Positions 17,099-25,770 of a stretch of DNA of 64,000 nucleotides are shown in pieces. A model generated the notes under the pieces. The model was given only the letters and a program-made list of their open reading frames with translations. It was not told the origin of the DNA and did not search any database. A program made the translations under genes and the position numbers. The DNA is from Oscillospiraceae bacterium Marseille-Q3528 (GTDB taxonomy: Bacteria; Bacillota; Clostridia; Lachnospirales; Lachnospiraceae). Position 1 is the stretch's first letter; each line of letters opens with the position of its first letter. Location: contig JAGTTR010000008.1 of the NCBI GenBank assembly GCA_018223385.1, positions 1-64,000 of the forward strand. The letters run 5' to 3'.

Positions 17099-18082
17099 AT
17101 GGTCAGAAAGAAGGATCCTGAATTCACGCTGGATCGAGATGTGATTTTTAATACGCTGGAAGAAGGAATCATTGCCATCAACACGCAGGCAGAAGTGATC
17201 TATATCAACCGGTCTGCCGCAGAGATGCTGAATACGACAGAGGAGGCGGCAATTGGGCTGCCGCTGTCCGTTGTCTATCCGGCATCTAAGATGGCGCGGC
17301 TTCTGGAGACAGGGCAGGCAGAGAATAATGTCCCCATGCTTTCCCTGAAAAATGTGCGCATCCTGTCAGACCGGATGCCGATTCGGGAAGACGGGAAGAT
17401 TGTGGGTGTGGTAGCGATTTTCCGCAACAAGACGGAGGTCAGCCGGATGGCAGAGGAACTCACCGGTGTGCACTATATGGTGGATGCCCTGCGGGCCAAC
17501 AATCATGAATTCATCAACAAGCTGCATGTGCTTCTGGGACTGATCCAGATGGAACAGTATGAGGAAGCGTGCAATTATATTCTGAAAACAGCCATGCTCC
17601 AGAAGGAAGTCATCCGTTTTGTCATGGACAGCATCGAGGTGCCGGAGCTGGCAGCCCTGTTGATCGGCAAGATCAGCAGGGGCAGTGAACTTGGGATCCG
17701 GGTGCAGTTAGATCCGGGTACCCACCTGGATAAGGAGGGAAATATGGCCTACGGACAGGCACTGGTCACCATCGTGGGAAACCTTCTGGAGAATGCCATG
17801 GAGGCGCTGGATCATTATGAAGAAGAGGATAAGCAGATCACGGTGGGGATCTATGGCGGAGAATCGGACATTCTGGTGACGGTATTTGACAATGGGCCGG
17901 GGATTCCGGAAAATATCCGGGAGAAGATTTTTGAGGAAGGATTCTCCACGAAAGGGACAGGAAGAGGTATCGGCCTTGCTACCCTGCGGAAGATTACCCG
18001 GAGCTATGGCGGAGACATCACCGTGGATTCGGAAGAAGGCGCGGGCACATATTTTTATGCAAATATCAAGAAAGAGGGATAG
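17099..18082 (+). CDS. Cytoplasmic CitA/DcuS-like sensor histidine kinase
   Basis: A 327-residue kinase with an N-terminal PAS domain (about 15-115), a Spo0B-like dimerisation helix with the phospho-acceptor His136 in NNHEFINKLHVL, and a HATPase domain (NLLENAMEAL, DNGPGIP, GTGRGIGLAT). CitA/DcuS kinases normally carry two membrane helices around a periplasmic PAS sensor. Here the protein starts directly with the cytoplasmic PAS and shows no membrane segment, so it should sense an internal signal. The ATG follows ACAGGAGG. It is paired with the regulator 4 nt downstream. Confidence 0.88.
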   Translation: MVRKKDPEFTLDRDVIFNTLEEGIIAINTQAEVIYINRSAAEMLNTTEEAAIGLPLSVVYPASKMARLLETGQAENNVPMLSLKNVRILSDRMPIREDGKIVGVVAIFRNKTEVSRMAEELTGVHYMVDALRANNHEFINKLHVLLGLIQMEQYEEACNYILKTAMLQKEVIRFVMDSIEVPELAALLIGKISRGSELGIRVQLDPGTHLDKEGNMAYGQALVTIVGNLLENAMEALDHYEEEDKQITVGIYGGESDILVTVFDNGPGIPENIREKIFEEGFSTKGTGRGIGLATLRKITRSYGGDITVDSEEGAGTYFYANIKKEG

Positions 18083-18086
18083 CGGG

Positions 18087-18773
18087 ATGACGACATATCG
18101 AGTAGTACTGGTGGAGGACGACCCCATGGTGCTGTCCATCAACCGGAGATATCTGGAAAAAGACAGCCGCTTTGAGGTGTGCGCGGCATTCCGGGACGGA
18201 CGGAGCGCACTGGAATATCTGGAAAACAACCCGGCAGACCTGTTGCTGCTGGATATTTACATGCCGGTATTCACCGGGCTGGACCTTCTGAAGGCATTGC
18301 GGCTGCGGGGCATTGGCGTCCAGGTCATCATGATCACGGCGGCCAATGACAGCCAGAGCCTGGAGATCGCCATGAGCTTGGGCATCATGGATTATCTCAT
18401 GAAGCCCTTCGAGTATACGCGTCTGAAAAAGGCGCTGGATATGTTCGTGTACCAGGCATCTGTCCGGAAACGGCTGGAGAAGGGGCCAAAGATGCACCAG
18501 CAGGATATCGACAAGGTATTTCTGGATGTGCCGGCCACCGATGCGGTGCAGAAGGGCATCCAGGAGAAAACGCTGCAGATGATCCGGCTGTATGTGGATG
18601 CGGCAGGCGACCGGCCGTTGAGCAGTGAGGAAGTGGCCGAGCAGAACGGGCTCTCCGTGGTCACTGCCAGAAAGTATATGAATTATCTGGCGGAAAATCA
18701 CGAGGTGATCAGCACCGTGGATTACAAGACCGGCGGACGGCCGTGTATTCTCTACCGGAAAACCACAGATTGA
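18087..18773 (+). CDS. CitB/DcuR-family response regulator
   Basis: A 228-residue regulator. The receiver domain has EDDP near the start and phospho-acceptor Asp56 in LLLLDIYMP; the switch Lys is in YLMKPFEY. The C-terminal DNA-binding part has a helix-turn-helix (SSEEVAEQNGLSVVTARKYM) and ends TGGRPCILYRK, typical of the family. It starts at 18087, 4 nt after the kinase gene. Partner kinase and the downstream CoA-transferase/hydrogenase genes suggest control of dicarboxylate or fermentation metabolism; this is inference. A close relative lies at 28052-28780. Confidence 0.9.
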   Translation: MTTYRVVLVEDDPMVLSINRRYLEKDSRFEVCAAFRDGRSALEYLENNPADLLLLDIYMPVFTGLDLLKALRLRGIGVQVIMITAANDSQSLEIAMSLGIMDYLMKPFEYTRLKKALDMFVYQASVRKRLEKGPKMHQQDIDKVFLDVPATDAVQKGIQEKTLQMIRLYVDAAGDRPLSSEEVAEQNGLSVVTARKYMNYLAENHEVISTVDYKTGGRPCILYRKTTD

Positions 18774-18806
18774 AAATAAATTAACAAAAAAACAGAGCAA
18801 TATGGA

Positions 18807-18854
18807 AAGCAAAGATCCCGACAGTGACTGAACCGCCGGGATCTTTGCTTTTTT
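18807..18854 (+). terminator. Rho-independent terminator after the two-component genes
   Basis: Perfect 14-bp stem (AAGCAAAGATCCCG at 18807-18820, complement at 18837-18850) followed by T run. Confidence 0.9.
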
Positions 18855-18884
18855 GGATTTGTTCTAAGCAAGAGTTCTTTGCGT

Positions 18885-18915
18885 GATTGTAAAAACGGGG
18901 AATGTTTTTACAATC
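18885..18915. promoter_or_regulatory. Perfect 12-bp dyad, candidate operator
   Basis: GATTGTAAAAAC (18885-18896), 7-nt spacer, GTTTTTACAATC (18904-18915). It lies in the 321-bp gap between the regulator and the CoA-transferase, 180 bp before the latter. It has no T run after it and looks like a symmetric protein-binding site rather than a terminator. The binding protein is unknown; the adjacent response regulator is one candidate. I see no further feature up to 19094 beyond AT-rich promoter-like DNA. Confidence 0.45.
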
Positions 18916-19094
18916 CGTATCATATCGCAGTTTTCTGACAGATGCAAGGATAGGCAATTTAAAAAAACATAATAAAACAGCCCCTGGTTTCCTTAGTTTT
19001 CTTACCGTTTTTTAAGTTTGATAAAAACAAGACAATCTTTTTGTATGTTATATTCTTGTTATCAGTTTAACAATGAGCGTGGAGGAAACAAGAC

Positions 19095-20567
19095 ATGGGA
19101 GAAAATAATCTGAAAAAAAGAATACGAAATGCGCAGTGCAGAGAAAAAATCATGTCCGCGGAGGAAGCGGCATCGTTCATCCGCCCGGGTATGACCATCG
19201 GTTCCAGCGGTTTCACCCCGGCAGGATATCCAAAGATGATCCCGGCAGCCCTTGCCAAACGGGCAGAGGCGGGCGAAAAACTGGATCTGACCCTTCTCAC
19301 AGGCGCATCCACAGGAGATGAGATGGATGGTGTGCTGGCCAGAGCAGGTGTGATCAGGAGAAGAATTCCGTACCAGACCAACAAGGATCTGCGGGACGCC
19401 ATCAACCGGGGCGAGATTTCCTATATGGATATGCATTTAAGCCAGCTGCCCAACTGGGTAAAGAACGGGTATCTCGGCAAGGTGCATGTGGCAGTTGTGG
19501 AAGCCACGGCCATTGATGAGAACGGAAATATCATCCCCACCACTTCTGTGGGATGCGCCAACACGTATGTGGCATGTGCAGATCAGGTGATCGTAGAGAT
19601 CAATACCACACAGCCGCTGGAGCTGGAAGGCATCCATGATATTTATTCTCCGAAGAAAGCGCCGGACACTGAGCCGATCCCCATCACAAAGACAGAAGAC
19701 CGGATCGGAACGACCTATATCCCGTGCACCCCGGATAAGATCCGTGCCATCGTCATCAGCGATATTCCGGACAATGGCCGCCCGGTGGCAACCATTGATG
19801 AGACTTCCCAGAAGATCGCAGACAATCTGGTACAGTTTTTGAAGGACGAGACGAAAGCAGGAAGACTTCCCGCACAGCTGCCGCCGCTGCAGTCCGGCGT
19901 GGGAAGCGTGGCAAATGCAGTGCTGGCAGGCCTGAAGGATTCCGATTTTGAGAACATCAATATTTATTCCGAGGTGCTGCAGGATGCCGTGTTTGATTTG
20001 ATGGACGCAGGAAAAGTTGCCTGTGCATCGGGAACTTCCCTGACCATTTCTCCGGCAAAGAGAGAAGAATTTTATGCGAAGTTCCCTGCATACCGGGATA
20101 AGATCCTGTTACGGCCCCAGGAGATCAGCAATTCTCCGGAGGTCATCCGCAGACTGGGTGTCATTGCCGTGAATACGGTGATCGAGGCAGATATCTATGG
20201 CAACACCAATTCCTCCCACATCGGCGGCAGCCGTCTGATGAACGGCCTGGGCGGCAGCGGTGACTTCGGAACCAATGCAGGTCTGTCCATTTACATCACA
20301 CCGGCCACAGCCAAGAAGGGAACCGTGTCCAGTATTGTGCCGTTCGTAACCCATGTGGATCACACCGAGCATGATATCCATGTACTGATCACAGAATACG
20401 GTGTGGCAGATATCCGGGGACTTTCGCCCATTGAGCGTGCCCATCAGATCATTGATAACTGTGCGGCACCCAAATTCCGTGATGAACTGAACGCTTATCT
20501 GGAAGAGGCCATCGCACAGTCCACGCACAAACAGACACCGCATGTGCTGCACAAAGTATTCAAGTAA
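19095..20567 (+). CDS. Acetyl-CoA hydrolase/transferase family (class I CoA-transferase)
   Basis: A 490-residue enzyme of the Cat1/AarC type, which swaps CoA between acetate and succinate or another short acid through a glutamyl-CoA intermediate. The catalytic Glu is probably that in NIYSEVLQDA; GGSGDFGTNAGLSIYITPA and the C-terminal YGVADIRGLSP are typical. The N-terminal RPGMTIGSSGFTPAGYPK segment is also family-specific. The ribosome site is GGAGG. It starts a long co-directional run with the hydrogenase genes. Substrate choice (succinyl, propionyl or butyryl) cannot be decided from sequence alone. Confidence 0.88.
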   Translation: MGENNLKKRIRNAQCREKIMSAEEAASFIRPGMTIGSSGFTPAGYPKMIPAALAKRAEAGEKLDLTLLTGASTGDEMDGVLARAGVIRRRIPYQTNKDLRDAINRGEISYMDMHLSQLPNWVKNGYLGKVHVAVVEATAIDENGNIIPTTSVGCANTYVACADQVIVEINTTQPLELEGIHDIYSPKKAPDTEPIPITKTEDRIGTTYIPCTPDKIRAIVISDIPDNGRPVATIDETSQKIADNLVQFLKDETKAGRLPAQLPPLQSGVGSVANAVLAGLKDSDFENINIYSEVLQDAVFDLMDAGKVACASGTSLTISPAKREEFYAKFPAYRDKILLRPQEISNSPEVIRRLGVIAVNTVIEADIYGNTNSSHIGGSRLMNGLGGSGDFGTNAGLSIYITPATAKKGTVSSIVPFVTHVDHTEHDIHVLITEYGVADIRGLSPIERAHQIIDNCAAPKFRDELNAYLEEAIAQSTHKQTPHVLHKVFK

Positions 20568-20615
20568 CACCTTCCTGAGGAAATACAGGATATAGTAAGG
20601 AGAGGATGAAAACTT

Positions 20616-21140
20616 ATGGGATTGGAAGAAAAGAAACAGGTTCCGTTTCGGGGTACCGCTGAACAGGAACGACAGCTTTTGGATTTTATAGAAGAACACA
20701 AACAGGTGGGCGGATGCCTGATGCCGATCATGCAGAAGGCACAGGAGATTTACGGATATCTTCCGGAAGAGGTTCAGAAAATGATCGCAGACGCTATGGG
20801 GATTCCCATGGAAGAGGTGTACGGCGTATCTACCTTCTATTCCCAGTTCCATCTGATGCCAAAAGGAAAATATGAGATTTCGGTTTGCCTTGGCACAGCC
20901 TGTTATGTCAAAGGGGCAGGAGATATTTACAATAAGTTTATGGAACAGCTGGGCATCGTCGGCGGCGAGTGCACGCCGGACGGAAAGTTTTCCCTGGATG
21001 CCTGTCGATGTGTAGGCGCCTGTGGACTGGCACCGGTGGTTCTCGTAAACGATGAAGTGTACGGCCGTCTTCGGGTGGATGACGTACCGGGTATTCTTGC
21101 AAAGTATGAGACAGAGGATGAAGGAGGAGCGCAGAAATGA
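20616..21140 (+). CDS. hndA: Hydrogenase subunit, NuoE-like [2Fe-2S] protein
   Basis: A 174-residue protein equal to the NuoE/HydC subunit. A helical N-terminal part (LMPIMQKAQEIYGYLPEEV) is followed by a thioredoxin-like [2Fe-2S] domain with the cysteine pairs CLGTAC and CRCVGAC. It links NAD(P)H oxidation on the NuoF-like subunit to the hydrogenase. The gene order hndA-B-C-D matches the four-subunit NADP- or NAD-linked [FeFe] hydrogenases of Desulfovibrio type. It overlaps the next gene by 4 nt. Confidence 0.9.
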   Translation: MGLEEKKQVPFRGTAEQERQLLDFIEEHKQVGGCLMPIMQKAQEIYGYLPEEVQKMIADAMGIPMEEVYGVSTFYSQFHLMPKGKYEISVCLGTACYVKGAGDIYNKFMEQLGIVGGECTPDGKFSLDACRCVGACGLAPVVLVNDEVYGRLRVDDVPGILAKYETEDEGGAQK

Positions 21141-21508
21141 AATCACTGGAAGAACTAAAACAGATCCGTGACAGAGTAAAGGATCAGGTGGATATCCGGG
21201 AAGGCTCCGCCGGAAAAATCCGTGTCGTTGTGGGAATGGCTACGTGCGGAATCGCCAGCGGCGCAAAGCCGGTTCTTTCCGCACTGGCAGACGAGGTGCA
21301 GAGACGGCATCTGAAAAACGTGATCGTGACACAGACAGGATGTATCGGGCTGTGCCAGTACGAGCCGATCGTAGAGGTGTATGAGCCGGGAAGAGGCAAG
21401 ACCACCTATATCAAAATGAATGCGGAAAAAGCAAAGGAAGTTGCAGATAAGCATCTGGAGCACGGCCTGGTACTGAACAAGTACACGCTGGCTTCCGAGG
21501 GACTGTAG
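21137..21508 (+). CDS. hndB: Hydrogenase subunit, HndB-like thioredoxin-fold ferredoxin
   Basis: A 123-residue protein with a [2Fe-2S] thioredoxin-like fold: a first cysteine region GMATCGIASG and a second GCIGLCQYEP. HndB-type proteins form the small extra subunit of tetrameric bifurcating hydrogenases. It overlaps hndA (ATGA) and is 16 nt before hndC. Function within the complex (extra electron relay) is known only by family. Confidence 0.85.
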   Translation: MKSLEELKQIRDRVKDQVDIREGSAGKIRVVVGMATCGIASGAKPVLSALADEVQRRHLKNVIVTQTGCIGLCQYEPIVEVYEPGRGKTTYIKMNAEKAKEVADKHLEHGLVLNKYTLASEGL

Positions 21509-21524
21509 GAAAGGGGGGAATGGA

Positions 21525-23318
21525 ATGTTTCGAAGTCATATACTGGTCTGCGGAGGTACGGGATGTACATCTGCAAAGAGTATGGAAATCATTGCACGGC
21601 TGGAAGAAGAGCTGAAGGAGCATGGACTCGACCAGGAAATCGCCGTGGTAAAGACCGGGTGTTTTGGTCTGTGTGCCATGGGGCCGATCATGGTGCTGTA
21701 CCCGGAACAGGTCTTCTACTGTATGGTAACCCCTGACGACGTGCCGGAGATCGTGGAAGAACATCTGGTAAAGGGCCGTCCGGTACAGCGGCTGATCTAC
21801 GACGAGACGCTGCGCACGGACGGGGAGACGGTTCATCTGGAGGATACAGACTTTTACCGCAAGCAGAAACGGATCGCCTTACGTAACTGCGGCGTGATCA
21901 ATCCGGAAAACATCGAGGAGTACATTGCCAGAGACGGTTATGAAGCGCTGGGCAAGGTGCTGACGGAGATGACGCCGGATCAGGTCATCCAGACTATTCT
22001 GGACAGCGGCATCCGTGGACGTGGAGGTGCAGGCTTCCCCACCGGCCTGAAATGGAAGTTCGCTTCCGGCAATCGTGGAAAAGTAGAGAAATATGTATGC
22101 TGTAATGCGGATGAAGGAGACCCAGGTGCTTTCATGGACCGTTCGGTGCTGGAAGGTGACCCCCATGTGGTACTGGAGGCCATGGCCATCGCCGGTTATG
22201 CCATCGGTGCATCCCAGGGATTTATCTACGTGCGTGCGGAGTATCCCATCGCTGTAGAACGATTGCAGATTGCCATTGGACAGGCGCGAGAGTATGGCCT
22301 CTTAGGTAAAAATATTTTTGACACCGATTTCTGCTTTGACGTGGAGCTGCGGCTGGGTGCCGGCGCTTTCGTCTGTGGAGAAGAGACGGCCCTGATGACC
22401 TCCATCGAAGGAAAACGGGGAGAGCCCAGACCACGACCGCCGTTCCCGGCAGTGAAGGGTCTGTTCGGCAAACCGACCATCCTGAACAACGTGGAGACCT
22501 ACGCCAATATTCCACAGATCATTTTGAAGGGGGCAGACTGGTTTGCTTCCATGGGAACCGAGAAGTCCAAAGGAACGAAGGTATTCGCTCTGGGCGGCAA
22601 GATCAACAATACCGGTCTGGTGGAGATCCCCATGGGAACGACGCTCCGGACCGTCATTGAGGAGATCGGCGGCGGTATTCCGAATGGAAAGCATTTCAAA
22701 GCGGCACAGACCGGCGGCCCGTCCGGCGGGTGTATTCCGGCCTCCCATATGGATATCCCCATCGATTATGACAACCTGATCTCCATCGGCTCCATGATGG
22801 GCTCCGGCGGACTCATTGTTATGGATGAAGATACGTGTATGGTGGATATCGCCAAGTTTTTCCTGGAATTCACGGTAGATGAATCCTGCGGCAAATGTAC
22901 GCCGTGCCGGATCGGTACCAAGCGGATGTACGAGATCCTGGATAAGATCACCAAAGGAAACGGGACGCTGGAGGATATCGACGAGCTGGAAGAGCTGGCT
23001 TACTACATCAAGGACAACGCCCTGTGCGGCCTGGGACAGACAGCGCCGAACCCGGTATTATCCACGCTCCGTTATTTCAAAGACGAGTATATCGCACACG
23101 TAACGGAAAAGAAATGTCCGGCCAAGGTATGTAAAGACCTGCTCGTATACAAAATCGATTCTGAAAAATGTAAGGGCTGTACCCTCTGCCGCAGAGGCTG
23201 TCCGGTACAGGCCATTGAAGGTAAGGTAAAAGAACCACACACCATCGATATCGACAAGTGTATCAAGTGCGATGCCTGCCGTTCCTGCTGCCGATTCGGC
23301 GCAATTTACAAAGATTAA
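21525..23318 (+). CDS. hndC: Hydrogenase diaphorase subunit, NuoF-like
   Basis: A 597-residue flavoprotein. Domains in order: a thioredoxin-like [2Fe-2S] domain (about 1-110, CGGTGCTSAK and GCFGLCAMGP), the FMN/NAD(P)H-binding NuoF core (RGRGGAGFPTGLKW; GAGAFVCGEETALM), the [4Fe-4S] motif SCGKCTPCRIGT, and a C-terminal two-cluster ferredoxin (CKGCTLCRRGCP and CIKCDACRSCC). It is the site where electrons from NAD(P)H and ferredoxin would be joined or split. The size equals HydB/HndC. Confidence 0.93.
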   Translation: MFRSHILVCGGTGCTSAKSMEIIARLEEELKEHGLDQEIAVVKTGCFGLCAMGPIMVLYPEQVFYCMVTPDDVPEIVEEHLVKGRPVQRLIYDETLRTDGETVHLEDTDFYRKQKRIALRNCGVINPENIEEYIARDGYEALGKVLTEMTPDQVIQTILDSGIRGRGGAGFPTGLKWKFASGNRGKVEKYVCCNADEGDPGAFMDRSVLEGDPHVVLEAMAIAGYAIGASQGFIYVRAEYPIAVERLQIAIGQAREYGLLGKNIFDTDFCFDVELRLGAGAFVCGEETALMTSIEGKRGEPRPRPPFPAVKGLFGKPTILNNVETYANIPQIILKGADWFASMGTEKSKGTKVFALGGKINNTGLVEIPMGTTLRTVIEEIGGGIPNGKHFKAAQTGGPSGGCIPASHMDIPIDYDNLISIGSMMGSGGLIVMDEDTCMVDIAKFFLEFTVDESCGKCTPCRIGTKRMYEILDKITKGNGTLEDIDELEELAYYIKDNALCGLGQTAPNPVLSTLRYFKDEYIAHVTEKKCPAKVCKDLLVYKIDSEKCKGCTLCRRGCPVQAIEGKVKEPHTIDIDKCIKCDACRSCCRFGAIYKD

Positions 23319-23333
23319 GGAGGGGAGAACAGC

Positions 23334-25085
23334 ATGGGAGAGATAACAATCAAATTAAACGGCATCAAGACAACTGTCCCGGAGGGGATCACCATCCTGG
23401 AGGCGGCAGCCATGTCTCATATCCGGATCCCGACCCTCTGTTATATGAAGGATCTCAATGAGATCGGCGCCTGCCGGATCTGCGTGGTAGAGGTAAAGGG
23501 CGCCAAAACACTGGTGGCATCCTGTGTATATCCGGTCAGCGACGGCATGGAGGTGTGGACCAACACGCCGAGAGTGCGGGAATCCCGGAAAAAGACGCTG
23601 CAGCTTATTTTATCCAATCACAGAAAAGACTGTCTGGCCTGTGTGAGAAACGGCAACTGTGAGCTGATGAAGCTCTGCCGGGAGCTGGGCGTCAATACAA
23701 CGGAGAAATACAACGGCAGCATGACACCGTCGGTGGTGGATGACAGTGCGGTACATATGATCCGTGACAACAGCAAATGTGTGCTGTGCAGACGCTGTAC
23801 AGCCGTGTGTGCCAAGGTACAGGGCATCGGCGTCATCGGTGTCAATCACAGAGGTTTTGCCACATCCATCGGTTCCCCTTATGAAAAGGGGCTGGCAACC
23901 ACAAGCTGTGTGGGCTGCGGACAGTGTATCGCCGTATGTCCCACAGGCGCCATCACAGAGAAAGACAGTACCGGCAGAGTATTCGATGCCATTGCCGATC
24001 CCGATAAATTTGTGGCAGTGCAGACCGCACCTTCTGTCCGGGCAGCGCTGGGAGAAGAATTTGGCCTTCCTATGGGAATGCCGGTGGAGGGAAAGATGGT
24101 CACCGCCCTGCGGATGCTGGGCTTTGACAGGGTATTCGATACGGACTTCGGCGCAGACCTGACCATCATGGAAGAGGCTCACGAGTTCCTGGATCGGGTG
24201 CAGAATGACGGCGTCCTGCCCATGATCACTTCCTGTTCTCCGGGCTGGGTAAAATACTGTGAGAACTACTATCCGGATCTGATCCCGCATCTGTCCACGT
24301 GCAAATCGCCGCAGCAGATGTTCGGCGCCGTGCTGAAAACCTACTTCGCAGAGAAGCAGGGAATCGATCCCTCGGAGATCATGAGTGTCAGCATCATGCC
24401 CTGTACGGCAAAGAAAAATGAGATCGGACGGCCGCATCAGGATGCCTCCGGTTACCCGGATGTGGACGTATCTCTGACGACGAGGGAGCTGGCCCGGATG
24501 ATCCGGACCGCAGGCATTGATTTTGCCAACCTCCCTGACGGAACCTTCGACCATCCGCTGGGAGAATCCACAGGCGCCGGCGTCATCTTCGGCGCCACCG
24601 GAGGTGTCATGGAAGCAGCGCTTCGGACCGCAGTGGAGACCCTTTCCGGTGAAGAACTGACCCACCTGGAATTCCAGGCGGTGCGGGGAACGGAAGGCAT
24701 CAAGGAAGCCGAGTACGGTGCAGCCGGAAGAAAGATCCGCGTGGCAGTGGCCTCCGGTCTTTCCCATGCGAAGATCTTGCTGGATCGGGTGAAAAACAAA
24801 GAGGCAGAATATGATTTTATTGAGATCATGGGATGCCCCGGCGGCTGTGTCAACGGCGGCGGACAGCCCTTCGTATCTCCCACAGAGCGAGAACATGTGG
24901 ACGTCCGGGGCCTGCGGGCAAAAGCCCTCTATACGCTGGATGCCAACATGCCGGTGCGCAAATCCCATGAGAATCCTTCGGTGAAGACCCTTTATCGGGA
25001 ATATCTGGGAACGCCGGGCAGCATGATTTCCCACAAGCTGTTACATACGACTTATACACCGGGGGAAGTTCACCGGTTGAAATAA
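23334..25085 (+). CDS. hndD: [FeFe] hydrogenase catalytic subunit (group A)
   Basis: A 583-residue enzyme that reduces protons to H2 or the reverse. It has an N-terminal plant-type [2Fe-2S] domain, the His-ligated cluster motif HRKDCLACVRNGNC, two [4Fe-4S] motifs (CVLCRRCTAVC, CVGCGQCIAVCP) and the H-cluster signatures TSCSPGW, MPCTAKKNE and MGCPGGCVNGGGQP, followed by the small-subunit-like C-terminal helix region. All H-cluster cysteines are present. With hndABC it would form an electron-bifurcating or NAD(P)H-linked complex. Maturation genes hydEFG are not in the window. Confidence 0.96.
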   Translation: MGEITIKLNGIKTTVPEGITILEAAAMSHIRIPTLCYMKDLNEIGACRICVVEVKGAKTLVASCVYPVSDGMEVWTNTPRVRESRKKTLQLILSNHRKDCLACVRNGNCELMKLCRELGVNTTEKYNGSMTPSVVDDSAVHMIRDNSKCVLCRRCTAVCAKVQGIGVIGVNHRGFATSIGSPYEKGLATTSCVGCGQCIAVCPTGAITEKDSTGRVFDAIADPDKFVAVQTAPSVRAALGEEFGLPMGMPVEGKMVTALRMLGFDRVFDTDFGADLTIMEEAHEFLDRVQNDGVLPMITSCSPGWVKYCENYYPDLIPHLSTCKSPQQMFGAVLKTYFAEKQGIDPSEIMSVSIMPCTAKKNEIGRPHQDASGYPDVDVSLTTRELARMIRTAGIDFANLPDGTFDHPLGESTGAGVIFGATGGVMEAALRTAVETLSGEELTHLEFQAVRGTEGIKEAEYGAAGRKIRVAVASGLSHAKILLDRVKNKEAEYDFIEIMGCPGGCVNGGGQPFVSPTEREHVDVRGLRAKALYTLDANMPVRKSHENPSVKTLYREYLGTPGSMISHKLLHTTYTPGEVHRLK

Positions 25086-25101
25086 GAAGGGAGCACTTTT
25101 T

Positions 25102-25716
25102 ATGAAGCAGTTAGAAGAAATGACCCATGAGAGAAAAATACCGATCGGCATTTCTGCCAGACATGTGCATCTGTCAGAACAGGATTTGGAGGTACTGTTT
25201 GGCAAGGGAGCGAAGCTCACACCCTACAAGCCCCTAAGCCAGCCCGGACAGTTTGCTTCTGTAGAATGTGTGGATATCATCACCTCCAGGGGCATGCTCC
25301 GGGGCGTGCGGATCCTGGGGCCGGTGCGAAAGAAAACCCAGGTGGAGATATCCAAGACGGACTGCTACACCCTGGGCATTGATGCACCGGTGCGGGCGTC
25401 CGGGGATATTGAAGGAACGCCGGGCGCGATCCTGCGGGGGCCGGAAGGCATCCTGCAGATTCCAAAAGGGGTAATCATTCCTGACCGCCATATTCATATG
25501 ACGCCGGAGGATGCCGCGCAGTATGGTGTGAAAAACGGAGACCGGGTACACGTTCTCGTAGAAGGAGAGCGGGGCGGTATTCTGGATCGGGTGCTCATCC
25601 GGGTCAGCGAAACCAGCAGGCTGGATTTTCACGTGGATACGGATGATGCCAATGCCTTTGACCTGCATCAGGGACAGTGGGTCAGAATTTTCAAAAGCAA
25701 TCCTTATGAAAAATAG
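25102..25716 (+). CDS. pduL: PduL-type phosphate acyltransferase
   Basis: A 204-residue phosphotransacylase that converts acyl-CoA plus phosphate to acyl phosphate and CoA, unrelated to Pta. The zinc-binding histidines are in ISARHVHLS, DRHIHM and LDFHVDTDDANA. No clear encapsulation peptide is present: the protein has only about 20 residues before the core domain and no microcompartment shell genes are nearby, so it is probably a free housekeeping-type PduL. It is 16 nt after hndD, probably in one transcript. Confidence 0.92.
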   Translation: MKQLEEMTHERKIPIGISARHVHLSEQDLEVLFGKGAKLTPYKPLSQPGQFASVECVDIITSRGMLRGVRILGPVRKKTQVEISKTDCYTLGIDAPVRASGDIEGTPGAILRGPEGILQIPKGVIIPDRHIHMTPEDAAQYGVKNGDRVHVLVEGERGGILDRVLIRVSETSRLDFHVDTDDANAFDLHQGQWVRIFKSNPYEK

Positions 25717-25770
25717 AAGCAAAAAATAGAAGCTGCCGGAAAGACAGCCCGGTGAAAGGAGGAATCTTCT

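Noticed and set aside
23610..25034. 474-codon minus-strand frame opposite hndD
   Set aside because: Shadow of the hydrogenase gene; no family resemblance and no ribosome site.
25102..25716. PduL as part of a bacterial microcompartment
   Set aside because: There are no shell-protein genes, the protein has no evident encapsulation helix, and the neighbours are hydrogenase genes.
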